In this document: piece after piece, positions 35,218 through 43,312 of the stretch
How the letters are laid out: the number at the start of each line of letters is the position of its first letter
Numbering within the stretch: position 1 is the first letter of the stretch
Position numbers and translations under genes: made by a program
Notes under the pieces: generated by a model
Seen by the model: only the letters and a program-made list of their open reading frames with translations
Databases searched by the model: none
Told to the model about the DNA's origin: nothing
Source of the DNA: Flavobacterium macrobrachii
GTDB lineage: Bacteria; Bacteroidota; Bacteroidia; Flavobacteriales; Flavobacteriaceae
Length of the DNA stretch: 64,000 nucleotides
Direction of reading: 5' to 3'
NCBI RefSeq assembly: GCF_014486675.1
Contig: NZ_JACTAC010000003.1
Coordinates: 1-64,000, forward strand

Positions 35218-36003
35218 ATGGCAACTTTTAACAAAAGAGGTTACAAAGCACCGAAAGAAAAAGAAGAAAAATTAGACAATACTTTTATTGAAGACGTAAA
35301 CGTTGATGAAAAAGACAGTGCAACTGCAAAAGCATTTGACGCATTGGACGAAACGGCTTCAAAAACGGAAGATTTCGTTGCAAAAAATCAAAAATATATA
35401 TTAGGAGTTTTAGGTGGAATTGCACTTTTAACAGTTGGATACTTATTATACCAAAAATTTGTAGCAGAACCAAATCAAGTTGATGCAGCTGACGAACTTT
35501 TTGTGGCGCAACAAAATTTCCAAAAAGCTATTGATGGTGATGTAAAAGCAGATTCATTATTCAATTTAGTTTTAAACGGTTCAGAAGGGAAATTCGGTGT
35601 AATTAAAATCGCTGAAGAATATTCTGGAACTGATGCTGGAAAATTAGCGAACTATTATGCTGGTATTTCTTATTTGAATTTAGGAAAATACAACGAAGCA
35701 ATTTCAAGTTTGGAGAAATTCAAATCGGAAAATGAAACGTTGAGCACTTTAGCTATTGGTGCAATTGGTGATGCGTATTCTCAAAAAAATCAACCAAAAG
35801 AAGCATTAGATTTTTATGTAAAAGCTTCTCAGGCAGCTAAAAATGAATTTACAACGCCAAGATTTTTAATGAAAGCTGGAAAAACAGCGTTAGCATTAGG
35901 AAACAAAGCAGATGCATTAAAGTATTTCACAGAAATTAAAGACGTTTACGACAATACTCCAGAAGGACAAGCTGTAGATGCTTTTATTGGATTAGCTCAG
36001 TAA
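35218..36003 (+). CDS. single-span membrane protein with tetratricopeptide repeats
   Basis: 261 residues. Cytoplasmic N-terminus ~1-60, one membrane span (~62-81, YILGVLGGIALLTVGYLLY), then periplasmic TPR units (YYAGISYLNLGKYNEAISSL and later). The layout is similar to YfgM, a periplasmic chaperone-associated protein. Conserved beside recF and ribH in Bacteroidetes in my recollection. Confidence 0.85.
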   Translation: MATFNKRGYKAPKEKEEKLDNTFIEDVNVDEKDSATAKAFDALDETASKTEDFVAKNQKYILGVLGGIALLTVGYLLYQKFVAEPNQVDAADELFVAQQNFQKAIDGDVKADSLFNLVLNGSEGKFGVIKIAEEYSGTDAGKLANYYAGISYLNLGKYNEAISSLEKFKSENETLSTLAIGAIGDAYSQKNQPKEALDFYVKASQAAKNEFTTPRFLMKAGKTALALGNKADALKYFTEIKDVYDNTPEGQAVDAFIGLAQ

Positions 36004-36020
36004 TCTAATTACGAATTTAA

Positions 36021-36066
36021 AAAAGCGAATTAAGAATTGTTATCAATTTTTAATTCGCTTTTTTTT
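36021..36066 (+). terminator. rho-independent terminator after TPR protein gene
   Basis: Arms AAAGCGAATTA (36022-36032) and TAATTCGCTTT (36051-36061), with an extra inner GAATTG/CAATT pairing, followed by T-run. Confidence 0.8.
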
Positions 36067-36092
36067 GAATTAAAATGGAACAGTTAAATTTG
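36065..36092 (+). promoter_or_regulatory. promoter of ribH
   Basis: TTG 36065-36067, 17-nt spacer, TAAATTTG 36085-36092; 23 bases before ATG 36116. It starts directly behind the preceding terminator. Confidence 0.6.
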
Positions 36093-36115
36093 TAACCTGA
36101 AACCTGTAACAAAAA

Positions 36116-36631
36116 ATGGCTACCGAAAATAAAAATTTATCCGAATACGACAAAAACCAATTACCAAATGCAAAGGATTTCCGTTTTGGAATTGTAGTTT
36201 CTGAATGGAATGATAAAATAACCAACGGACTTTTCAAAGGAGCAGAAAGTGCTTTGCTGGATTGTGGTGTTTCGCCAGAAAACATTATTCGTTGGAATGT
36301 TCCTGGAAGTTTTGAACTAATTTATGGTGCCAAATTGATGCTTGAAAAAGTTGAAAAATTAGACGCTGTGATAACGATTGGTTCGGTTATAAAAGGCGAA
36401 ACGATGCATTTTGAGTTTGTGTGCGAAGGCGTAACGCAAGGAATAAAAGATTTGAATATACAATCAGATGTTCCGGTAATATTTTGTGTTTTGACAGATA
36501 ATAATGAGCAACAATCCATTGATAGAAGTGGAGGAAAGCACGGAAATAAAGGTGTAGAAGCTGCCATTGCCGCAATAAAAATGGCTGAATTAAGACGAAA
36601 AGCTTTTGCTAAAAATAAAATTGGATTTTAA
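36116..36631 (+). CDS. ribH: 6,7-dimethyl-8-ribityllumazine synthase
   Basis: 171 residues. Penultimate step of riboflavin synthesis. Family marks: GIVVSEWNDKITNGLFKGA, VPGSFELIYGAK, ITIGSVIKGETMHFEFVCE, PVIFCVLTDNNEQQSIDRSG (shown in part), NKGVEAAIAAIKM. The usual length is ~155, with a slightly longer N-terminus here. Confidence 0.95.
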   Translation: MATENKNLSEYDKNQLPNAKDFRFGIVVSEWNDKITNGLFKGAESALLDCGVSPENIIRWNVPGSFELIYGAKLMLEKVEKLDAVITIGSVIKGETMHFEFVCEGVTQGIKDLNIQSDVPVIFCVLTDNNEQQSIDRSGGKHGNKGVEAAIAAIKMAELRRKAFAKNKIGF

Positions 36632-36639
36632 TCAAATAA

Positions 36640-36671
36640 AAAAGGTGTTAGAAATTTTCTAACACCTTTTT
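36640..36671. terminator. bidirectional terminator between ribH and the 36675 gene
   Basis: Near-perfect palindrome with arms AAAGGTGTTAGAAA (36641-36654) and its complement (36655-36668), flanked by A and T runs. Serves both convergent transcripts. Confidence 0.85.
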
Positions 36672-36674
36672 GCT

Positions 36675-37073
36675 TTAGTCATCTTTGATAGTGATGACAA
36701 CATCTTCATTGAATTTGTATTCTCCTTTTTTATAAATTTCTTTATTTGGTAATACAACTTCATATGTGTAAATGCCTTTTGATAATTCAAATAAGCATTC
36801 TTTACCGTCTTTTTGGACAACGAGTTCTTTTTTAATCTCGTCGCCTTCCTCATTTTTTCCTATTATTCTAAAAGTGATTTTGTCAACCAATTTGTTTTTG
36901 ACACAAACGCTTTCAATTATTTTACTATCCGTTTTTGCACCTGATTTGGCTACTTTAAAAATGCTCAAACCAGAGAGCAAAAGTTCGCCACCTTTGATAG
37001 CGGTTTGAAGATCGGATTGGGAATAAGTTAATAAGGGAAATAATGATAGTAAAATAAAAGCTTTTACTTTCAT
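36675..37073 (-). CDS. secreted protein of unknown function
   Basis: 132 residues. Signal peptide MKVKAFILLSLFPLLTYSQ. The mature part is beta-rich and charged (KITFRIIGKNEEGDEIKKEL, GEYKFNEDVVITI). No recognised family. First of three small minus-strand genes leading away from ribH. Confidence 0.7.
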   Translation of the reverse strand: MKVKAFILLSLFPLLTYSQSDLQTAIKGGELLLSGLSIFKVAKSGAKTDSKIIESVCVKNKLVDKITFRIIGKNEEGDEIKKELVVQKDGKECLFELSKGIYTYEVVLPNKEIYKKGEYKFNEDVVITIKDD

Positions 37074-37114
37074 TTTGAAATGTTCTTTAATTTATTGAGT
37101 TAAATCAATAAAAA

Positions 37115-37528
37115 TTACTTAACTACATTTGTATTTAGTATTTTATCGTAAAAAACTTCATTCTTTACAAAAAAATAGATTAAAGTTATAGGTAAAAGAA
37201 TACTGAATAAAAAAAAGCATTTCAACAATGTCCTACACAATCTGTATTGTAAAATATAGTTACTTGATTTCTTTTCAATTTCTAAATTCATTATCTTCTT
37301 ACCTAATGAAATTCCCTTAGATAAAAAATCACATAAGAAAAAATACAAAATCATTACAATAAAATTGACATTATAATTCAGTGTCCATTTTCTACCAATG
37401 AACGAAGTATCAAAAATTTCAAAAAATTTAAATTCAAAGAAACTTAAAATAAAAATTGTTAAGATAGATATGAATAAAAAATCAATGGTCATTGCTAAAA
37501 ATCTTTCTTTTAATAATAATGATTTCAT
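37115..37528 (-). CDS. RDD family membrane protein
   Basis: 137 residues. KERFLAMTIDFLFISI carries the characteristic Arg and Asp; SKGISLGKKIMNLEI is the conserved central loop. About three membrane spans. RDD proteins are transporter-like with few known functions. Confidence 0.8.
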   Translation of the reverse strand: MKSLLLKERFLAMTIDFLFISILTIFILSFFEFKFFEIFDTSFIGRKWTLNYNVNFIVMILYFFLCDFLSKGISLGKKIMNLEIEKKSSNYILQYRLCRTLLKCFFLFSILLPITLIYFFVKNEVFYDKILNTNVVK

Positions 37529-37564
37529 ATTTTTTTATATGTTTAAATACTGGATTATGCAATA

Positions 37565-38011
37565 TTAGTTAATTTTTTCAAATTTCAACTTAATAAATCT
37601 CTCTTTTCTATCATTAAGTTCAATCGAGTAGATGTCTTTGACTAAATTGTAACTTCCATCTTCTGTCTCAATTAATTTTTCATTGGAAACTTCTATTTTA
37701 TCTGTTTCAATTTTTTTATTAATATTTTTTTCAATTTCGTCAATCATAACATATTGGTAAACAGAACTGTTGCTATTTGATGATTTTGAAGTCACTTCTG
37801 TGCATGAGATAGAAGGAATTCTCCAATTTGTAGGTACACAGCATAATGTAACTTCTGATGTAGCACTAAATACCCCAATATTGATGCCTATTGTCCAGAC
37901 TCTGCAACCGTAAGGCCATACGGCACGAGATCCTCTACTTTCAGTTGTTTGTGAATTAACTGTATTTGTTAATGCAATAAAGGCAATTAAGCCAAAAACT
38001 AATCTTTTCAT
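37565..38011 (-). CDS. secreted cysteine-containing protein of unknown function
   Basis: 148 residues. Signal peptide ending near NTVNSQ. The mature N-terminus holds four cysteines (YGCRVW, TLCCVPTN, ISCTEV) that could form two disulfides, followed by a charged C-terminus rich in Lys, Glu and Ile. No recognised family. Confidence 0.65.
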   Translation of the reverse strand: MKRLVFGLIAFIALTNTVNSQTTESRGSRAVWPYGCRVWTIGINIGVFSATSEVTLCCVPTNWRIPSISCTEVTSKSSNSNSSVYQYVMIDEIEKNINKKIETDKIEVSNEKLIETEDGSYNLVKDIYSIELNDRKERFIKLKFEKIN

Positions 38012-38128
38012 TTTTTTTGTGTTTTTTTAAATTATACATTTTTTCTTTATACAAAATTTTTTCGCGATATATATTTTGATGTTGTAAAATTGACACAAGA
38101 TTTTTGCATTACCAATGTGAATTTTTAT

Positions 38129-38166
38129 GCATATATGTAAGTTTTTAAGCATATATGTTAGCATAT
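38129..38166. promoter_or_regulatory. probable operator of the XRE regulator: repeated GCATATATGT
   Basis: GCATATATGT occurs at 38129-38138 and 38149-38158, exactly 20 bp apart (two helical turns), with a third partial GCATAT at 38161-38166. Each site has the palindromic core CATATATG. They lie 45-82 bases before the XRE ATG and overlap the region ahead of a TAACTTTA box (38179-38186), suggesting autoregulation. Confidence 0.5.
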
Positions 38167-38210
38167 TAAATATTTTTTTAACTTTAAAAAAAAAATTTAA
38201 TTTCATTGTT

Positions 38211-38573
38211 ATGGCTAAAATGACTTTTATACCAAAAGAACGATTAAAGAATGTAAGAATTCAAAGAGGATACAAGCAAAGTGAGTTTGCTGAACGAGTA
38301 GCTATGGATCAATCTCAATATAGCAGAAGAGAAACAGGTAAAGTTGCAATTACTGATGAAGAATGGGAACGTTTTGCTAGAGCGCTAGGTGTTGACAAAG
38401 AGGAAATAGTTGAAACAGAACCAAGAGTTATAAACATTGTTAATAATTCAAATAATAAAGGTAACTCTATAAATGCTTTTGAAATAACCATCAAAGCTCC
38501 TAACCATTTTTTTGATGATATTAATAAAAAAATGGATTTTATTATTGATAAATTCAATTCAGCCCAACAATAA
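38211..38573 (+). CDS. XRE-family helix-turn-helix regulator
   Basis: 120 residues from ATG 38211 (MAKMTFIPKER). HTH spans ~9-62: LKNVRIQRGYKQSEFAERV, MDQSQYSRRETGKVAITDEE. The C-terminal ~50 residues probably dimerise. A longer in-frame start at 38127 would run through the operator repeats and is unlikely. Alone between divergent small secreted genes; target unknown except probable self-control. Confidence 0.85.
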   Translation: MAKMTFIPKERLKNVRIQRGYKQSEFAERVAMDQSQYSRRETGKVAITDEEWERFARALGVDKEEIVETEPRVINIVNNSNNKGNSINAFEITIKAPNHFFDDINKKMDFIIDKFNSAQQ

Positions 38574-38580
38574 ATATAAA

Positions 38581-38620
38581 AAAAATAGACCGTTAACTTT
38601 TTAATTAACGGTCTATTTTT
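38581..38620. terminator. bidirectional terminator
   Basis: 16-bp arms AAAAATAGACCGTTAA (38581-38596) and complement (38605-38620), 8-nt loop, T-runs on both sides. Ends the XRE gene and the opposing 38644-39012 gene. Confidence 0.88.
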
Positions 38621-38643
38621 TTATAAAACAATTCAAATAATCA

Positions 38644-39012
38644 TCATGGCTTTTTGGTTCTCTTTGTGTCGTCTACAATAAAACCATAATCTCCCAAAAC
38701 TTTTGGATTTTTGGCATTAATACTTTTTAAAAGTGCTGCACTATTTTGAACAATCGCTTTTATAGCAGGTAAATCTTTATCGCGTTCACGATAATGCTGT
38801 TCCGCTTTTTTTGCTGCTTCTTCTGCTTTTTGATGATTAGTTTTACATGGTGCAATTTTTGGACCATCGTCTGCCCAATTAAAATCTTGCATTGCATTTA
38901 GTGGTGATGCTGCACCATCGGCTAGATGTTTGTCATACACTTTTTGAGCCAATACTAATAATTCTTCTGGATTGTTAGGAATAATAATGCGCCCTGATGT
39001 TCTTGCTGGCAT
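38644..39012 (-). CDS. hypothetical protein, conserved-looking, helical
   Basis: 122 residues, no signal, two cysteine-free helices rich in Ala and Lys (NHQKAEEAAKKAEQHYRERD) after a start MPARTSGRIIIPNNPEELL. I recall similar small proteins in Bacteroidetes beginning with the phrase IIIPNNPEE, with no known function. Alone on the minus strand. Confidence 0.7.
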   Translation of the reverse strand: MPARTSGRIIIPNNPEELLVLAQKVYDKHLADGAASPLNAMQDFNWADDGPKIAPCKTNHQKAEEAAKKAEQHYRERDKDLPAIKAIVQNSAALLKSINAKNPKVLGDYGFIVDDTKRTKKP

Positions 39013-39596
39013 AATGTTTAAATTTAGTTAATAAATATTGTAATAAATTAGTACTAATTTAGTAAAGATTGAGATTGTAAAAGTTTATTTTAACACTTTG
39101 TAAACAAATAATTAGCTTTTTGTGTTAAATAATTGTTTTCTATTAAGCATGAATGATTTTTTTTAAGTAAATCATTTAAATTTATAAATAAATAGTACAA
39201 ATTTGTATGCTAAGTTGTATAATTTTAATATGAGGTTTCTACATTGATAAATAATTATTTGCTATTATATTTTATAGATATATTATTAATGTATTAATGT
39301 TATGTATTGATAAATCAATCTTACAAATTTGTTTATCAGTATTACATATTTATTAATCAATATGTAATATTTAATTATAAATTTGTACTTGATAACTATA
39401 AAGTTTAGCTATTTATTAAATTAATGCTTTAATTAATTAACTAATGTTCTTCTCTTTAATAATTTTAAAATAACGAATAGGTTTTTTTATTTTTTAGCAT
39501 TGGATTAACTAAAAATCACGATACTTTTTGCTTAAATTTGCTCACTTTGGTTTTACAAAAACTTAACACTTATTTCTGAACACTGAAAACTAGAAA
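39013..39596. other. long AT-rich intergenic region with many palindromes
   Basis: 584 bases without a gene. Short palindromes are dense: TTAGTACTAA near 39046-39055, ACAAATTTGT at about 39197 and 39322, and an 11-bp inverted repeat TATTACATATT/AATATGTAATA at 39340-39350/39359-39369. A TAAATTTG box at 39533-39540 could serve mutL. Nothing coding is seen. Confidence 0.6.
39340..39369. repeat. 11-bp inverted repeat
   Basis: TATTACATATT at 39340-39350 and its complement at 39359-39369, loop 8 nt. No U-run follows; could be a protein-binding site. Confidence 0.6.
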
Positions 39597-41453
39597 ATGT
39601 CGAGCATAATTCAATTACTTCCTGATCATGTAGCCAATCAAATTGCCGCCGGAGAAGTGGTACAAAGACCAGCTTCGGTAGTAAAAGAATTACTCGAAAA
39701 TGCTGTTGATGCTAAAGCAACCGACATCAAATTGATACTAAAAGATGCTGGAAAATCGTTAATTCAGGTGATTGATAATGGCGTTGGAATGAGTGTTACC
39801 GATTCGCGTTTGTGTTTTGAGCGACATGCTACTTCCAAAATTCGTCAGGCAGAAGATTTATTTTCATTGCATACAAAAGGTTTTCGTGGCGAAGCATTGG
39901 CTTCCATTGCGGCGATTGCTCATGTAGAAATGAAAACCAAGCAAGATCAGGAAGAATTAGGAATTCATATCGTGGTTGAAGGAAGCAAATTTGTTTCGCA
40001 AGAACCAGCCGTTTTACCCAAAGGAACTTCGTTTGCGGTAAAAAATCTTTTTTTTAATATTCCGGCAAGGCGAAATTTTCTAAAATCGGAAACGGTAGAA
40101 CAACGCCATATCGTGGATGAATTTCAACGTGTTGCGATGGCACATCCCAATATTCATTTCACGATGTATCATAATGGAAGTGAAATGTTTAATTTACCAA
40201 TTTCGAATTATCGACAACGAATTGTAAATATATTTTCGGGAAAAACCAATGAAAAACTCGTTCCGGTTAAAGAAGAAACGGAAATTGTAAATCTTCATGG
40301 TTTTGTAGGTAAACCCGAATTTGCAAAGAAAAACAGAAGTGAACAATTCTTCTTTGTGAATGACCGTTTTATTAAAAGTGGTTATTTACATCATGCTATT
40401 ATGGCGGCTTATGAAGGTCTTTTGAAAGATGGAGCACAACCGAGTTATTTTTTGTATCTTGAAGTTCCACCACATACTATTGATATCAATATTCACCCAA
40501 CAAAAACTGAAATTAAGTTTGATGACGAACAAGCATTATATGCTATTTTACGTTCTGCTGTAAAACATGGTTTAGGTCAGTTTAATGTAGCACCTGTTTT
40601 GGATTTTGACAGAGATCCAAACTTAGATACGCCCTATCAATATCAAAATAGAGAGGCTGAATATCCAACTATTCAAGTTGATAGTAATTTTAATCCTTTT
40701 GCCAATGAAAAGTCTGTTAAAACAACAAGTTCTTCTTCAACTTCGAGTTATAGAAAAACAGAAGTACAACCCAGTTGGGAAAGTTTATATGTTGGTTTAA
40801 AACAAAGTACGCAAGAGATTTCAGAAATAACTTTTGAAGATGATGCTGTTACTTCATCGCTTTTTGAAGAAAATGAGGTAGAGCAAGAAGTGAAACGAAC
40901 GTATCAAATTCACAAAAAATACATTGTTTCTCCGATAAAGTCGGGAATGGTAATTATCAATCAAAAACGAGCACACGAACGAGTGTTGTATGAAGAGTTT
41001 TTGATTAACATGACAGTGCAGCAAGCATCGAGCCAACGATTATTGTTTCCGTTGGAGTTGTTTTTTTCACCGAACGAAATAGAATTGGTTCGAGAATTAC
41101 AGCTTTCTCTAGAAAATTTAGGATTTATTTTTGATGCTTTTGCCGAAAGTTCAATAGTGATTTCGGGTTTACCAATAACGATTACGGAAAGCAAAGCTTC
41201 GATAGTTTTAGACGATTTGCTAACCGATTTACAAAACGGAATTGTAACCGATAGTTTTTCGCAAAACGATACTATTGCCAAATCGATGGCAAAAAGTTTG
41301 GCCGTTAGAACCGGAACGTATTTAACCGAAAAAGAACAAGAAAATTTGGTTCACAATTTATTTGCATGCAAAGAACCGAATGTTTCTCCATTTCAAAAAC
41401 CTACTTTCATAACGATGAGTGTGGAAGATTTAGATAAAAAATTTAGTATATGA
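39597..41453 (+). CDS. mutL: DNA mismatch repair protein MutL
   Basis: 618 residues. GHKL ATPase: ELLENAVDAKATDIKL, IDNGVGM, HATSKI, TKGFRGEALASIAAIA. C-terminal dimerisation domain ~430-618. The endonuclease motif DQHA-x2-E-x4-E is altered here: Asn455, Gln456, Lys457, Arg458, then Glu461 and Glu466, so D and H are replaced while both Glu remain. The C-terminal CPHGRP-like motif also appears changed (ACKEPNVSPFQKPT). Overlaps the next gene by 4 bp (ATGA). Confidence 0.95.
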   Translation: MSSIIQLLPDHVANQIAAGEVVQRPASVVKELLENAVDAKATDIKLILKDAGKSLIQVIDNGVGMSVTDSRLCFERHATSKIRQAEDLFSLHTKGFRGEALASIAAIAHVEMKTKQDQEELGIHIVVEGSKFVSQEPAVLPKGTSFAVKNLFFNIPARRNFLKSETVEQRHIVDEFQRVAMAHPNIHFTMYHNGSEMFNLPISNYRQRIVNIFSGKTNEKLVPVKEETEIVNLHGFVGKPEFAKKNRSEQFFFVNDRFIKSGYLHHAIMAAYEGLLKDGAQPSYFLYLEVPPHTIDINIHPTKTEIKFDDEQALYAILRSAVKHGLGQFNVAPVLDFDRDPNLDTPYQYQNREAEYPTIQVDSNFNPFANEKSVKTTSSSSTSSYRKTEVQPSWESLYVGLKQSTQEISEITFEDDAVTSSLFEENEVEQEVKRTYQIHKKYIVSPIKSGMVIINQKRAHERVLYEEFLINMTVQQASSQRLLFPLELFFSPNEIELVRELQLSLENLGFIFDAFAESSIVISGLPITITESKASIVLDDLLTDLQNGIVTDSFSQNDTIAKSMAKSLAVRTGTYLTEKEQENLVHNLFACKEPNVSPFQKPTFITMSVEDLDKKFSI

Positions 41454-42262
41454 TGCGAATGACCGAAACTGTTAAGCAGTTACTGATAATTAATATTATA
41501 TTTTATATTGGATCATATTTTGTTGCAACAGCTTATCCGTTGTTTTCATTGTATTATCCAGAAAATGATAATTTCAGATTTTGGCAACCATTGACGAGTA
41601 TGTTTATGCATGCGCCAATGCCAAATTTGATGCATATTGCGTTCAATATGTTTGCTTTGGTTTCTTTTGGTTCAGCTTTGGAGCATTTTTGGGGAGCAAA
41701 AAAGTTTATCTTTTTTTACATTTCTTGTGGACTTGGCGCAGCTTTATTGCATCTTGGAGTAAGTTATTTTCAAATACATTCAATTTTAGATAGTCTTTCT
41801 GGATTAAATCTTTCAGACAGTGATTTAAAAATACTTTTGAATGCAGATTATAGAGCTATTTTTGGTTCAGATGGTCAAATGATGGCAGGAAATGTGAAAA
41901 CGATTTTGGAAAACGCAAAATGTTCGCAAGAGCAATTTGATTTATTAATTACAGCAGTACAAGAATTTCAAACACCTTCACTTGGTGCTTCTGGCGCAAT
42001 TTATGGATTATTGACAGCTTTTGCGTTTATGTTTCCAAATGCTGAATTGGCTTTATTGTTTATTCCAGTACCAATAAAAGCAAAATATTTTGTTCCCGGA
42101 ATTTTGGCTATTGATTTATTCTTAGGTTTCAAAGGAAGTTCTATTTTTGGAAGTGGCGGAACTGGGGTTGCCCATTTTGCTCATATTGGCGGTGCATTGA
42201 CTGGTTTTATAATGATGTGGTATTGGAAGAAAAATTCGTTTAATAAAAATAGATGGGATTAG
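41450..42262 (+). CDS. rhomboid family intramembrane serine protease (first of two)
   Basis: 270 residues, six or seven membrane spans. Catalytic Ser in LGASGAIYGLLTA and His in AHFAHIGGALTGF; early conserved His-Asn in NLMHIAFNMFAL. An extra loop of ~60 residues between spans (~105-165) is unusual. The start overlaps mutL (ATGA); ATG 41459 (MTETVK) is an alternative. Cleaves membrane proteins; substrate unknown. Confidence 0.9.
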   Translation: MMRMTETVKQLLIINIIFYIGSYFVATAYPLFSLYYPENDNFRFWQPLTSMFMHAPMPNLMHIAFNMFALVSFGSALEHFWGAKKFIFFYISCGLGAALLHLGVSYFQIHSILDSLSGLNLSDSDLKILLNADYRAIFGSDGQMMAGNVKTILENAKCSQEQFDLLITAVQEFQTPSLGASGAIYGLLTAFAFMFPNAELALLFIPVPIKAKYFVPGILAIDLFLGFKGSSIFGSGGTGVAHFAHIGGALTGFIMMWYWKKNSFNKNRWD

Positions 42263-42273
42263 ATATTATTAAA

Positions 42274-42359
42274 CCACAAAGTTCACAAAGAAGGAACAAA
42301 GCACACTATTTTTGTAAATACCTTAGTGAACTTGGTGTAAAACTTCGCGAACTTCGTGG
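42274..42359. repeat. imperfect inverted repeat of AAGTTCACAAAG type
   Basis: CCACAAAGTTCACAAAG at 42274-42290 pairs with 42343-42359 at 14 of 17 positions; the mismatches are wobble pairs on the minus strand. A GTG within the right arm could be mistaken for a start of the second rhomboid. Confidence 0.6.
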
Positions 42360-42373
42360 ATAAGAAAAAGAAT

Positions 42374-43237
42374 ATGAATATTATAGACGATATAAAATTA
42401 CAGTACAAAATTGGCGGCATTGCTAATAAAATGATTTATTGGAATGTTGGAATTTTTTTATTGTCAGTTCCTTTGTTTTTTCAATTCAAATTGGGATTTT
42501 TTGATTATCCTGATTGGTTGGCGGTTTCTTCAGAACCAATGGTTTTTTTATATAAACCTTGGACGTTGTTGACTTATGCTTTTTTTCATCAAGGATTTTG
42601 GCATTTGTTTTTTAATATGATGATTTTGCATTTTTCCAGCCGATTATTTCTTACTTTTTTTACTCAAAAGCAATATTTAGGATTGTATTTTCTCAGTGCC
42701 ATTTTTGCTGGAATAGCATTTGTTTTGAGTTTTTATTTGTTGGGAAATTCAACGTTATTGGTTGGTGCTTCTGGAGCAATTATGGCAATATTAGTCGCTA
42801 CAACTACTTATCAACCATTGATGAATATTAGACTTTTATTGATAGGAAATTTAAAACTTTGGCACATCACAGCGGTTATTTTGCTATTGGATTTATTGCA
42901 AATCCAAATGAGTAATACTGGCGGACATATTGCGCATTTAAGTGGTGCATTTTTTGGATTTATCTATATCAAGTTATTACAAAACGGTACCGATTTGAGT
43001 GAAATTGTGTCTAGAACAACTGATTTTTTTACCAATTTTTTCAAAAAAAAAGAAAAAATTCCATTTAAAAAAGTTCACGTAAACCCAAAAAAAATAGTTG
43101 AAAATAGGCCAAGTAAAATTGTTATAAAAGATAAAACACAACAACAAATTGACGAAATTTTGGATAAAATTAGTCAGTCGGGTTATGATAGTTTAACTGC
43201 CGAAGAAAAAGAATTTCTTTTTAAAGCCGGAAAGTAA
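42374..43237 (+). CDS. rhomboid family intramembrane serine protease (second of two)
   Basis: 287 residues. Ser in LVGASGAIMAILVA, His in GGHIAHLSGAFFGF, and early FHQGFWHLFFNMMIL. About six spans, then a charged cytosolic tail of ~85 residues ending FLFKAGK. I use ATG 42374 because the longer GTG frame starts inside a repeat. A paralogue of the preceding gene, without its inserted loop but with a C-terminal tail instead. Confidence 0.9.
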   Translation: MNIIDDIKLQYKIGGIANKMIYWNVGIFLLSVPLFFQFKLGFFDYPDWLAVSSEPMVFLYKPWTLLTYAFFHQGFWHLFFNMMILHFSSRLFLTFFTQKQYLGLYFLSAIFAGIAFVLSFYLLGNSTLLVGASGAIMAILVATTTYQPLMNIRLLLIGNLKLWHITAVILLLDLLQIQMSNTGGHIAHLSGAFFGFIYIKLLQNGTDLSEIVSRTTDFFTNFFKKKEKIPFKKVHVNPKKIVENRPSKIVIKDKTQQQIDEILDKISQSGYDSLTAEEKEFLFKAGK

Positions 43238-43312
43238 AAATATTACATACTTTTTTTTACTTTTAATCCTGAAAATAAGAAAGCATTTGCTAAAATTTAA
43301 AATAGAATTTTT

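Noticed and set aside
42356-42373. GTG start of the second rhomboid
   Set aside because: The GTG lies in the arm of an intergenic inverted repeat; ATG 42374 is 18 bases downstream.
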